Below, one piece after another: positions 1 through 9,210 of a stretch of DNA of 64,000 nt. The stretch is from Labilithrix luteola. GTDB taxonomy: Bacteria; Myxococcota_A; Polyangia; Polyangiales; Polyangiaceae. A model generated the notes under the pieces. It was not told the DNA's origin. It made no database searches and saw only the letters and a list, made by a program, of their open reading frames with translations. The number at the start of each line of letters is the position of its first letter. The stretch's first letter is position 1. Location of the stretch: positions 310,001 through 374,000 of the forward strand of contig NZ_CP012333.1 in the NCBI RefSeq assembly GCF_001263205.1, in the 5' to 3' direction. The position numbers and the translations under genes are program-made.

Positions 1-46
1 CTCACGACGGAGCTTCCGAGGGGTCGAAGTGGTCGCCGCAGAACGC

Positions 47-1210
47 TCAGCGCTTCTTGAAAACGCCGTCTCCCGTGGTGGCCAGCACGACGTCGCCGTC
101 ACGCTCGGTGGCCCAGAGGCGATCGCTTGCCGGCACGTCCGACCAGCTCTCGGGTGGCTCGTCGTGACAGCTGAACGAGGAGTCGAAGGCTCGGAGCGTG
201 CGAGCGCCCGAGCCTCCGAGCGCATCGGTGAGCGCGCGCACGGTTTCGGCTCGAGGATGGCAATACGAGTTGTTGATTCCCTCGCCCGGTCGGCCGGCGG
301 AGATGACGGCGTACTTGGGTTGGACCCGTTCGAGGAAAGCTGCACCCGACGAGGTGTTGCTTCCGTGGTGGCCGACCTGAAGGAGAGTGGCCGGCCCGCG
401 AGGGTCGACGAGCTCCTCCTCTGCGATCTCCGCGTCTCCCGTGAAGAGGATCGACGATTGGCAGTAGTCGATTCGCAGAAGGATCGAACAAGCGTTCCGA
501 TCCGTCTTGCAGCTCGGCAGCCATGACGATGGAGCAATGGCCGTGATCTTCAGATCTCCGGCGCCCTCGAGAGCCAGCTCCTGGTGACCAGGTTCGACGA
601 CGGAGAGCGGCACTCCTCGTGAGGTTGCCTCGTCGTGGACCGCGCCGATCTCTGCATCATCGGCGTCGCGCCCATTATCGACGTAGTGACGCACGCGGAA
701 TTGGGCAAGAACGTCTTTTGCTCCACCGATATGGTCCGAGTGCGGATGCGTAATCCACACGAGATCGATTGGATCGGCACCCAGATCGCGCGTGAGCTGA
801 TCCATCAGATGGGCATGGGCGCGAGAACACGCCGTGCCGCAATAGTCACGATCAGGACTGTCGGCGGTATCGACGAGAATCCTCCGTCCGTCGGGAAGAT
901 CGACGAGCGCTGCGAGCGCTTGCGCCACGTCGTAGAAGTGGACGCGCAGCTCGGCGCCCGAGCCGCAAACGTCGCAACTCTCACCCATACTCACCATTTG
1001 GCAGGACTTCGTATTGGGATTGCACGACCACGTCTTGCATGGTCCCAGCTCGCCCTGGCAGTCGTCGTCGACCGAACATCCGACTTCCGCTCCAGCATCG
1101 CCGGCTGCGGCCGAACGATGGCTGCGCAACGCTTCGTTGTTCCGATCGTGACAGCAGACCAGCACGACGGCGGACAAACACAATGCAACAACGCTCGCGC
1201 CGACGCGCAT
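47..1210 (-). CDS. MBL-fold hydrolase lipoprotein (ComEC/Rec2-like domain)
   Basis: A 387-residue predicted lipoprotein with a metallo-beta-lactamase fold. The first ~20 residues are hydrophobic and end at a Cys pair (VLVCC), suggesting export and lipidation. After a Cys-rich linker (CSVDDDCQGELGPCKTWSC) comes the catalytic domain, with the zinc motif THPHSDH (HxHxDH) in its first half and GHHGSN further on, which is the pattern of ComEC/Rec2-type MBL domains. The DNA-channel membrane part of ComEC is absent, so this is a stand-alone extracytoplasmic hydrolase. An AGGAG sits about 7 nt before the ATG. Substrate unknown; phosphodiester hydrolysis would be a guess. Confidence 0.8.
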   Translation of the reverse strand: MRVGASVVALCLSAVVLVCCHDRNNEALRSHRSAAAGDAGAEVGCSVDDDCQGELGPCKTWSCNPNTKSCQMVSMGESCDVCGSGAELRVHFYDVAQALAALVDLPDGRRILVDTADSPDRDYCGTACSRAHAHLMDQLTRDLGADPIDLVWITHPHSDHIGGAKDVLAQFRVRHYVDNGRDADDAEIGAVHDEATSRGVPLSVVEPGHQELALEGAGDLKITAIAPSSWLPSCKTDRNACSILLRIDYCQSSILFTGDAEIAEEELVDPRGPATLLQVGHHGSNTSSGAAFLERVQPKYAVISAGRPGEGINNSYCHPRAETVRALTDALGGSGARTLRAFDSSFSCHDEPPESWSDVPASDRLWATERDGDVVLATTGDGVFKKR

Positions 1211-1698
1211 CGGTCACTCCTATTCGAAGAAATCGAAGATATTTCCCTGTATCGTCGACTCACGCTTTGCAAACGAAAGCGCAATTGCGAAATTGCAAAA
1301 TTGCGACACTCACGAGTCCAGTCACGACGATCGCGCGACGACTCCGAGGCAGGAAGGCAACATTGACAGGCTATGGACTTCTGTCAACGCCTTCCGTGGC
1401 GTGCAGAACGTCAATCATGAGTCTCACGAGCACGCGTGGCACTCGATGCGTCAGGCGCCGACGCTGAACGTGTCATCGAGGTGGAATGGCCACCTGCGAG
1501 CTCGTCGACCTTCGCGATGGAGAGTTCGTCGAGCAGCGCGTCCACCATCTCACGAGTCGTGCACGAGCGACGGGAACGAGCCTCTCGAGCCCGGCCGTCG
1601 AGAGCCCCGCCGCTGAGGGCCCTCGCGATGTCGGTGGTGGAGAGCCCCTCTGGGCAAGCGCGCTTCGCCTGGGGAGCGTTGCGGACTAAGCTCCCCCC
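1211..1698. other. Intergenic region with possible gene remnant
   Basis: No convincing intact gene. AATTGC occurs three times at 8-nt spacing (1283, 1291, 1299) within the upstream region of the MBL lipoprotein gene and could be an operator. On the minus strand, about 1411-1690 reads for ~90 codons with high G/C third positions and a protein-like stretch (EMVDALLDELSIAKVDELAG), but there is no good start and the remainder is Arg-rich. It may be a decayed gene. Confidence 0.35.
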
Positions 1699-1938
1699 AT
1701 GGCCAAGGGATCGGTCCGCGCGAACCTGCACAACACACGCACGCAGATCAACAACGCGGCGACGTCCGCGCAGGCGCGGGCATTCAAAGCCCGTCAGATC
1801 GCGAAGCACAAGCGCGACCTCGAAGAGCGCAAGCTCCGTGCGATGCGAGACGCCGCGAAGGAGACGAAGACGGCAGCGCCCACAACGACCGAAGTGCCGG
1901 CGAGCGATGCGAGTGAGCCGTCCGAGCCGAAGGACTGA
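1699..1938 (+). CDS. Small basic/acidic-tailed hypothetical protein
   Basis: 79 codons from ATG to TGA. The first ~55 residues are highly charged and predicted helical (KARQIAKHKRDLEERKLRAM), followed by an Ala/Thr/Pro/Ser-rich acidic tail. No family recognised. There is no clear Shine-Dalgarno beyond a C-rich stretch, so the start is uncertain. Low complexity and short length make this a tentative call; the opposite strand is also open here. Confidence 0.4.
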   Translation: MAKGSVRANLHNTRTQINNAATSAQARAFKARQIAKHKRDLEERKLRAMRDAAKETKTAAPTTTEVPASDASEPSEPKD

Positions 1939-2203
1939 ACGACGGGACGTCACCGAACCCGGGCAACACGTCGTCGCCGTGTCAATGCCTGTCGCACGAA
2001 AATCACCGTCGGCGGTACGTTTGCGGAATCGTTCCGGATGGAGCTTCGGAAACCTCTATTATGGAGGAGCCATGGCGAGGAACCATCGCGTTGACCGAGC
2101 TCTCGCAGGCGAAGCCGCGAAGGGCATCCTGTTGACACACAACGACCGACAATCCGTGCAAATGGTCGGATTCCCAAGGGGTGCCGGCGGGAGAACGTGA
2201 CAC

Positions 2204-3814
2204 ATGGTCGCCTACTATCTCTTGCAGGCGTCGCTGGTCGTCGCGTGTCTCATCCCCTCGAGCCTCGTTCTGAGTGCGCTCTTCGTCTCCAGGCGCTCTC
2301 CCTTCGGCGCGGCGTCGCTCACGACACTTCTGACCGTCGGGCTCTCCGTCTTGGCGGTCGGTCTCCGTGCTCTCGTCCCCATCGTGGACGACGGCACTGC
2401 CGCGACGAGCATCGGGTCGACGATGCGCGGCCTGGTACAGCTCGGCTTCGTCTCGAGCGCCATGCTCCTTCTGGTCTGTGCGCTCGCGGTCGTCGTGGTC
2501 CGCTACTCGCGCACGTATCTCGCCGCTGAGGGCGGGCTCGTGCGCTACGCGCGCTCACTCTTGCTGACGCTCGCGTCGGTCACTGTGCTCGTGATCTCGA
2601 ACCACCTGGGGCTGCTCATTGCGGCCTGGCTCGGGGCGGGCATCGGCCTGCACCAGCTGCTCACGTTCTATCGAACGCGGCGCCAGGCCATCATCGTCGC
2701 TCACAAGAAGTTCCTGCTCAGCCGCATCGCGGACATCGCCTTCTTCGCGTCGCTCGTGCTCGTGCAGCACGGAGTGGGATCGCTGCACATCGACGTGGTG
2801 AACGACTACGCACGCGAGCACGGAGCGCTCTCCCCCACCCTCCATCTCGCGACCTTGCTGCTCGTGTTCGGTGTCCTCCTCAAGACCGCGCAGCTGCCTT
2901 TCCACGGCTGGATGCAGCAAGTGATGGAGGCACCGACGCCGGTGTCTGCGCTCCTTCACGCGGGCATCGTGAACATCGGCGGCTTCGTGATGATCAGGCT
3001 CGCGCCGCTCATGGCATACGCCACGATCGCGCAGGCCGTGCTCGTCGTCGTGGGCCTGCTCACGGCCATCGTCGGGTCACTCGTGATGACCACGCGCGTG
3101 AGCATCAAGCTGGTCCTCGCGTGGTCCACGATCGCGCAGATGGGCTTCATGCTCGTGCAATGCGGCCTTGGCGTGTGGCACTTGGCACTGCTCCACCTCC
3201 TCACGCACTCGCTTTACAAGGCGCACTCGTTTTTGAGTTCGGGCGGCGCCGTCGAGACGTGGCGGGGTGCGTCGCTCGTCAAACCCGTGAAGCCATCGCT
3301 GGTGTACGTGGCGGCCGGCGCTGCCATCCTGTGCCTCGGCGCGGCACCACTCTGCGCGGCGTTCGTCATGAGCCCGCTGCACGCGTCGGCCTCGCTCGGC
3401 CCGCTCGCGCTCGCGCTGGGCTTGAGTTTCGTTCCGATGATCGCCAAAGCGCTTGCCTCCGGACGGCGCGCGTTCAAGCAGGCTGCCCTCTTCACCGTGG
3501 GAGCCACGGCTGCCTACTTCGCGCTGCACGCCATCTTCGAGGAGATCATGCCCCCCGTCGACCTAGGAGCCTCGTCGACGTTCGGGTGGACGTTCGTCGT
3601 CGTGGGGCTCGTCGTGCTCTTCATCGCTCAGACGATTCTCCAGACGAATCCGACTGGGCGAGTCGCGCGCTTCCTCCACCCCCACCTCCGCGGTGGCCTC
3701 TACCTCGATGAATGGTTCACGCGGATGTCGTTCCGCCTGTGGCCGCCGCAGCTCGAACGACTGCCTGCCGTATCGCGACGCTCGAGCGCCGAGATGCATC
3801 CGGAGGTCCGGTGA
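2204..3814 (+). CDS. dabB: DabB, NuoL-like membrane subunit of DAC transporter
   Basis: A 536-residue polytopic membrane protein of the proton-pumping NuoL/MrpA family. The family core is visible around residues 220-260 (LLKTAQLPFHGWMQQVMEAP then TPVSALLHAGIVN), the conserved Lys- and His-bearing helices of complex-I antiporter subunits. It is not part of a nuo operon. Instead its TGA overlaps the ATG of dabA (ATGA), the diagnostic DabB-DabA pair. In the known system DabB is thought to couple cation flow to CO2 hydration by DabA at the inner membrane, accumulating bicarbonate. Start chosen at the ATG directly after GTGACAC; the Shine-Dalgarno is weak. Confidence 0.88.
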   Translation: MVAYYLLQASLVVACLIPSSLVLSALFVSRRSPFGAASLTTLLTVGLSVLAVGLRALVPIVDDGTAATSIGSTMRGLVQLGFVSSAMLLLVCALAVVVVRYSRTYLAAEGGLVRYARSLLLTLASVTVLVISNHLGLLIAAWLGAGIGLHQLLTFYRTRRQAIIVAHKKFLLSRIADIAFFASLVLVQHGVGSLHIDVVNDYAREHGALSPTLHLATLLLVFGVLLKTAQLPFHGWMQQVMEAPTPVSALLHAGIVNIGGFVMIRLAPLMAYATIAQAVLVVVGLLTAIVGSLVMTTRVSIKLVLAWSTIAQMGFMLVQCGLGVWHLALLHLLTHSLYKAHSFLSSGGAVETWRGASLVKPVKPSLVYVAAGAAILCLGAAPLCAAFVMSPLHASASLGPLALALGLSFVPMIAKALASGRRAFKQAALFTVGATAAYFALHAIFEEIMPPVDLGASSTFGWTFVVVGLVVLFIAQTILQTNPTGRVARFLHPHLRGGLYLDEWFTRMSFRLWPPQLERLPAVSRRSSAEMHPEVR

Positions 3815-6312
3815 TGCTGAACGGCAACCGAGCTCGCGTCGAAGAGGCGCTGCCGGACATCGCGCCTCGCTCCGACTCGCGCGAGTCGATCACGCTGAAA
3901 GAAGCCGCGGAGCGTGCCTGTTCGCGCATCGCTCCGAGCTGGCCGCTCGATCGCTTTGCCGCGGTGAATCCCTTCTGGGCGCGTACCGACAAGCCGGTCA
4001 CTCAGGTTGCCGGTGAGCTCGCGGCGCTTTCGGGCGCCCGCATGCTGATGCCGCGCGCCTGGTACGCGCAAGAGTGGCGTGCAGGACGACTTCGCCCCGA
4101 GCATCTTCGCGAGGCGATCGCGCAAAGTGGAGCCGCCATCACCGAAGAGCACTTGAGCGGCCTTCTGCGGATCGACGAGCCGAAAGCCCCTCGGCGTCCG
4201 CTCGTCGTCGACGTCATGGAAACCCGATGTCGGCGCGAACTCGAAGTGTCGTGGCGCGACTATGTGGTGGAGCGAATCAGTCGCTTCTGCGCGTCCTACT
4301 TCGACGACGGACAAGCGCAGGTACGTCCGGTCAGGGAGGGCGGCCTCTACGCGAGCTGGCGAGAGCAGGCTCAAGGCGATTGGGGCCCTTCCCTCTTCAT
4401 GGGGCTGAGCGACTATCGCTCGACGGTCCGGTCGCTACCGAACACGGCAGACGAGATGCTTGCAGTCGCTTCGTCGGACCTCGGCGTTCCCGCGAACGAG
4501 CGCGAGGCTTATCTCTCGGCGCTTCTCCTCGACATCAACGGCTGGGCGTCGTGGTGCGCCTATCGCCGCTGGATGGCGCGGCTCGCCGCGAAGGACGACG
4601 ACACCATCTACGAGCTGCTCGCGATCCGTGCCGCGTGGGAGTGGATCGTTTTCCGCGCGGGTGGCGAAGAGCTCCGCGTGGAGTGGGGTCACGCCGTCGC
4701 CAGCTGGCCCACGTTCGATCGCGTTGCGCACTCGGCGCGCGCGGACGACTGGTTCCTCCAAAGCGCGGTCGAGATCGCGTGGATGTCCGAGGTCAGTCGG
4801 AAGCTGCCCGAGGGCTTCGGGGTCACACGTCCGGAGAGACCTACGGTGCAGGCGGTCTTCTGCCTCGACGTGCGGTCGGAGGTGTTTCGGCGCGCTCTGG
4901 AGGTGCAAAGCCCGAACATCCAGACGCTCAGCTGCGCCGGCTTCTTCGGTATCCCCATCGAGTACGCACCGCTCGCCGCCGATAGCGCGCGACCGCAGCT
5001 CCCCGGCCTTTTGGCCCCGAAGTACCGCGTCACCGACACGGTCGTATCCAAGTCCCTCGAAGACACGCGCCGCTCGCGCCTGCAGGCCAGCCACGCGTGG
5101 AAGGCCTTCAAACAGAGCTCGCTTTCGAGCTTCGCCTTCGTGGATGCGATGGGCCTGTTCTTCGCGGGCAAGCTCTTCGGCGAGACCTTCGGTCGCTGGT
5201 GGACGCGACAGGTGGACGAGCACGAACACGCGGGCCTCACGCCCCTCGAGGACACGGCGCGCACGCCCCGCATCACGAGCCGCCTGGATGGCACGCCGCT
5301 GCCCTTCGAAGAGCGCTGCCAGCTCGCGGAAGGCGTACTGCGCGCGATGAGCCTCACGCGCGGTTTTGCGCGCCTCGTTCTGCTCGTCGGGCACGGGGCC
5401 GCGACGCGAAACAATCCCTACGCCGCGGGCCTCGATTGCGGCGCGTGCTGCGGCCAAACGGGCGAAGTGAACGCGCGGGCCGCCGCCGCGCTCCTCAACG
5501 ACGCCGACATTCGAGCCGGCCTCGCGTCACGTGGCATCGAGATCCCGACGACCACCCGTTTCGTAGCCGCTCTCCACAACACCACGACCGACGACGTCTC
5601 GCTGTTCGAGGAAGAGAGCGCGTTGCCCACGCACGGGCCCGACCTCACCGAGCTACGCACGACGCTCGAGCGAGCAAGCACGACGGCACGGCGCGAACGA
5701 GCTCCCAAGCTCGGCCTCGGCAGCCTATCGGACGCAGAACTTCATGCGGCGGTCATCGAGCGCACCAAGAACTGGGCCGAGGTGCGCCCCGAGTGGGGGC
5801 TCGCCGGCAACGCGACCTTCATCATTGCGCCTCGCGAGCGTAGCCGGCATCTCGACCTCGGAGGCCGCGGGTTTCTCCAGGAGTACCGCTTCGAGGAAGA
5901 CGCCGACTTCGCCGTCCTCGAGCAGCTCATGACGGGACCGATGGTCGTCTCGCACTGGATCAACTTCCAGTACTACGCGTCGACCGTCGACAACATGCGC
6001 TACGGCAGCGGCAACAAGTTGCTCCACAACGTCGTGGGCGGGCACCTCGGCGTGTTCGAAGGCAACGGCGGTGACCTTCGTATCGGGCTGTCGATTCAGT
6101 CCCTCCACGACGGCGAGCGCTGGGTTCACCCGCCGCTACGCCTGAGCGTCTTCATCGAAGCGCCACGTTCGGCTATCGATCGCCTGCTCGAAAAGCACCC
6201 CCACGTGGGCGCCCTCGTCGACAACGAATGGCTCCACCTGTTCCAACTCGACACCGAGACGCGAGCCGTCTTCGCGCGAAGGAACACGGGGTGGACGCCG
6301 GTCGCCTCGTGA
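3814..6312 (+). CDS. dabA: DabA, inorganic carbon accumulation subunit (DUF2309)
   Basis: An 832-residue DUF2309/UPF0753 protein, the cytoplasmic beta-carbonic-anhydrase-like subunit of the DAB inorganic carbon pump. The zinc-site residues expected for the family are all present: Cys350 and Asp352 in FCLDVRSE, His527 in LVGHGA, and Cys542 in GLDCGACCGQ. The His-to-Cys spacing of 15 matches characterised DabA. I place the start at the ATG overlapping the dabB stop rather than at an upstream in-frame codon inside dabB, because the upstream residues are not family-like and the overlap implies translational coupling. With dabB it should convert CO2 to trapped bicarbonate; in a heterotroph this would feed carboxylases. 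Confidence 0.93.
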   Translation: MLNGNRARVEEALPDIAPRSDSRESITLKEAAERACSRIAPSWPLDRFAAVNPFWARTDKPVTQVAGELAALSGARMLMPRAWYAQEWRAGRLRPEHLREAIAQSGAAITEEHLSGLLRIDEPKAPRRPLVVDVMETRCRRELEVSWRDYVVERISRFCASYFDDGQAQVRPVREGGLYASWREQAQGDWGPSLFMGLSDYRSTVRSLPNTADEMLAVASSDLGVPANEREAYLSALLLDINGWASWCAYRRWMARLAAKDDDTIYELLAIRAAWEWIVFRAGGEELRVEWGHAVASWPTFDRVAHSARADDWFLQSAVEIAWMSEVSRKLPEGFGVTRPERPTVQAVFCLDVRSEVFRRALEVQSPNIQTLSCAGFFGIPIEYAPLAADSARPQLPGLLAPKYRVTDTVVSKSLEDTRRSRLQASHAWKAFKQSSLSSFAFVDAMGLFFAGKLFGETFGRWWTRQVDEHEHAGLTPLEDTARTPRITSRLDGTPLPFEERCQLAEGVLRAMSLTRGFARLVLLVGHGAATRNNPYAAGLDCGACCGQTGEVNARAAAALLNDADIRAGLASRGIEIPTTTRFVAALHNTTTDDVSLFEEESALPTHGPDLTELRTTLERASTTARRERAPKLGLGSLSDAELHAAVIERTKNWAEVRPEWGLAGNATFIIAPRERSRHLDLGGRGFLQEYRFEEDADFAVLEQLMTGPMVVSHWINFQYYASTVDNMRYGSGNKLLHNVVGGHLGVFEGNGGDLRIGLSIQSLHDGERWVHPPLRLSVFIEAPRSAIDRLLEKHPHVGALVDNEWLHLFQLDTETRAVFARRNTGWTPVAS

Positions 6313-6558
6313 TGTCGTAGGGCCGGCCTCGCCCGAACAAACGGCTCAGGCGGCGAGCGTCGCAAGTCGCAAGCCACGTCGGCACGGTCGCGCCAACGAC
6401 CGACAGAGATGGCTCGACCACGCGATCGCGCGCGAGTCTGCATTGGCGCCGCGACACGCTGCTGCGGGGTTCCTTGTCGCCTTGAGGCGAGCCGATCGCG
6501 TGCGAACGCTTGGTCACGCTGCGACTCCGGAGAGTCGCTTCGAAAGGGGAGACCGACA

Positions 6559-7668
6559 ATGCGGAAAGAATGGAGCGTCATGCTCGCGCTGGGGCTCGTC
6601 GGCGCGGCCTGCGGTACGGATCGCGAGCCCAGCGGAACGTCCTCGTCGACGAGTCCTCTCGAGACCCGGGGTTCGGGCGCCGGTACGAAGATCGCGGCGG
6701 CCGTGAACCAGACGGTGCTCGTCACCGACGACAAGAATCCGGATCTCGTCAACGCGTGGGGGCTCGCCTTCGCGCCGACGGGTCGCGCATGGATCGCCGA
6801 CAACGGCAGCGGCAAGGCGAGCATCTACGACGGCAACATTTCGCTCGTCTCGACGCGCAAGATACCGGCGCCTTCCGGAACCGACACCTCCGCGCCCACC
6901 GGGCTCGTGCTCAACGATCACCCGAAAGCCTTCGACGGCGACGCCTTCATCGCCGCGACCGAAGACGGGACGATCGTGGGACTTCCGGCATCCGGCGACG
7001 GAACGATCCGCGTCGACAACTCCGGCAACAACGCCGTCTACAAGGGCGTCACGATCGCGAGCTCGGGAGGCCAGCCGAGGATCTACGCGACGAACTTCCA
7101 CGCCAACAAGGTCGAGGTCTTCGACGAGGGCTACAAGCAGGTCAACCTCGCCCAAGACGCGTTCACGGACTCGACGATTCCCTCCGACTTCGCGCCGTTC
7201 AACGTGGCGGCGATCGGTGGAGTCGTGATCGTGACCTACGCCAAGCAAAACGACCAGAAACATGACGACGTCAAAGGTGCGGGAAACGGGTTCATCAACG
7301 CGTTCGACGCCGACGGCAATCTGCTCTCGCGAGTCGTCTCGAACGGGCCGCTCAACTCGCCGTGGGGCATGGCCGTGACGCCGGACGCCTTCGGGAACGT
7401 TCCGCACCGCCTCCTCGTCGGCAACTTCGGCGACGGAGCGATCAACGTCTTCGACGTCGACATCCACGACAAGGGCCTCGTGGCGACGTTCGAGGGAGCT
7501 ATCGGTGATGCCCAGAATCAGCCATTGGCCATCGACGGCCTCTGGAGCCTCCGATTCGCGCCCAGTGCGGGAGGCTTCGACTCGCACCAGCTCTTCTTCA
7601 CCGCCGGCCCGAACGACGAGAAGAAGGGGGCCTTTGGGCGTCTGGATCTCGTGACCACGCCTCGCTGA
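6559..7668 (+). CDS. TIGR03118-like secreted lipoprotein
   Basis: 369 residues starting at an ATG preceded by AAAGGGGAG. The N-terminus is a lipoprotein signal (LVGAAC, Cys near residue 15) followed by a Ser/Thr linker. The body has repeated beta-propeller-type blades with phrases such as LVNAWGLAFAPTG, APTGLVLND, LNSPWGMAVTP and LLVGNFGDG, typical of TIGR03118-family NHL-like propellers. Function unknown; probably an exported binding or structural propeller. It lies about 250 bp after dabA and is probably transcribed separately. Confidence 0.7.
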   Translation: MRKEWSVMLALGLVGAACGTDREPSGTSSSTSPLETRGSGAGTKIAAAVNQTVLVTDDKNPDLVNAWGLAFAPTGRAWIADNGSGKASIYDGNISLVSTRKIPAPSGTDTSAPTGLVLNDHPKAFDGDAFIAATEDGTIVGLPASGDGTIRVDNSGNNAVYKGVTIASSGGQPRIYATNFHANKVEVFDEGYKQVNLAQDAFTDSTIPSDFAPFNVAAIGGVVIVTYAKQNDQKHDDVKGAGNGFINAFDADGNLLSRVVSNGPLNSPWGMAVTPDAFGNVPHRLLVGNFGDGAINVFDVDIHDKGLVATFEGAIGDAQNQPLAIDGLWSLRFAPSAGGFDSHQLFFTAGPNDEKKGAFGRLDLVTTPR

Positions 7669-7787
7669 TGAGCGAGCAGGAGCGTCCGTCGTCAGACGTC
7701 ACAACCGCTCTTCGAGGCGGCGCTCGGCATCGTTTCTCGCGACGCCAAGTGCCGCTCGGTCATGCTCGCTGACCGAGAGACGGCACG

Positions 7788-9050
7788 TCACGGGCAGAGG
7801 TAGTTCGGCGCGTAGGCCGTCGGCTTGGTCGGCTTTCCATCGACCGGGTAGCAATCGTTCAACGTGGGGGGCGCCTCGTACACGGGGCCGAGCACCGCAG
7901 GCTTGGCCGTGAAGGTGAGCCCTGCGGAGATCGCGTCGCACGAGAAGTTCTCGTAGAAGTCGAACGACGGCGAGGCGGCCACGTCGAGGGCACTACATAC
8001 CTTGGTGCGTACGAGGAGGTAGACCGGGTTCATGCAGACACGCTCGTTCGGCTTCGAGGCGAGCGGACCAAGCGTCGCGTTGCCGACGGTGGCGAGAAGC
8101 GACGACGACGGGAGCCGTCCGACGAGTTGCCCGTCGTCGATGCGGAAGAGGCGTCTCTCCTTCTCCGTCGTGGGTCGCTGGTTCAGCGCGCGCGGCTGCA
8201 TGTCCTCGCCGAGAGGAACGATCTTCCCCGTAATGAGCGGCGCTCCCAGCTCCAAGGGCGCAGCCCCGAACGGCACCGACGCTTTGCCTTCCGCGCGGCC
8301 GACGAGCTGGTAGTCGTTGACGTAGCCAACCGCTCGCAGCGCGGGCGTTCCGTCGATGAAGCCCTTGGGCGTGGTGCTCCACGCGTCGTCACCACACAGG
8401 CCGGGCGAGAAGTTCCCGCTCGTTCCTTCCTTCGAACCGGGGCACGTCGGCGAGCGAATGCCGTCGGAGGGGATGAGGCCGATCTCCACCTCGCGATCGT
8501 TCGCGAGACCGTTGTAGTGGAGGAGATAGAGCAAGACGCTACGCCACCCGGAACGAACGTCCGTGGAGAGATCCCCCAGGCTCGCCAGAAGCGAGCTACC
8601 ACCGACAACGTCGGTCTGGATCGAGGCAATCAGATCACCGAAGGCGTTGTCGATACCGCCTTCACCATCGCACGCTTCCTTGCCGCGGCAGCTCGGACTC
8701 CCCTGGTGCGCGTTGCCGGGGCGCGTGTCACACGTACAGACGCCGTCCAGATCGAAGCCCTTGGCATCACCCTTCTTGGTGAAGTCCAACGTGTCGACGG
8801 CGATGACGAACGGCTCGAGCTCGGTCATCGGATCGTCGTCCGTCGCAGGCAGCCCCTTGGGCAGCGCACGCTGGCAAGGCTCGGACGCCGCTGCATCGAC
8901 GTGCTCGGAGGTCGCCTCGCTGGACGCTGCGTCGCCCGTCGCAGGGGAAGCCGGCGCTTCGCCATAAGGTGAGCTGCACGCGACGGCGAGCACGAGGGCC
9001 GACGGGGCTACGACCCCGATCGTACGAACCGCGTACCTGGCCCGAACCAT
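7788..9050 (-). CDS. Hypothetical lipoprotein
   Basis: About 420 residues. I prefer the ATG at 9050 (MVRARYAVRT), which places a hydrophobic stretch ending in LVLAVACS at residues ~10-25, a lipobox. The mature part begins with a Ser/Ala/Pro-rich linker and then a Cys-containing domain with CTCDTRPGNAHQGSPSCRGK and GGIDNAFGDLIASI, a motif I associate with uncharacterised Myxococcota lipoproteins. No enzymatic motif seen. Convergent with the propeller gene. Confidence 0.7.
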   Translation of the reverse strand: MVRARYAVRTIGVVAPSALVLAVACSSPYGEAPASPATGDAASSEATSEHVDAAASEPCQRALPKGLPATDDDPMTELEPFVIAVDTLDFTKKGDAKGFDLDGVCTCDTRPGNAHQGSPSCRGKEACDGEGGIDNAFGDLIASIQTDVVGGSSLLASLGDLSTDVRSGWRSVLLYLLHYNGLANDREVEIGLIPSDGIRSPTCPGSKEGTSGNFSPGLCGDDAWSTTPKGFIDGTPALRAVGYVNDYQLVGRAEGKASVPFGAAPLELGAPLITGKIVPLGEDMQPRALNQRPTTEKERRLFRIDDGQLVGRLPSSSLLATVGNATLGPLASKPNERVCMNPVYLLVRTKVCSALDVAASPSFDFYENFSCDAISAGLTFTAKPAVLGPVYEAPPTLNDCYPVDGKPTKPTAYAPNYLCP

Positions 9051-9210
9051 GCGCGCACGATACGCCAACAGAACCCGGCGCCTTCGCACATTTGCGCGCG
9101 TGACGCCTTGGTGTAACGCGTTGGCGCAAAGACGCCTATGCGCAGGCGATGCGAACGGCTACCAGCGCGGTCCAATCCTCTCGTGAGAGGAGGAAGAGAC
9201 GAACCTGGAA

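Noticed and set aside
3712..3813. Longer dabA start inside dabB
   Set aside because: The extra 34 residues are Ala/Arg/Thr-rich out-of-frame dabB sequence; the ATGA overlap at 3812-3816 is the normal arrangement.
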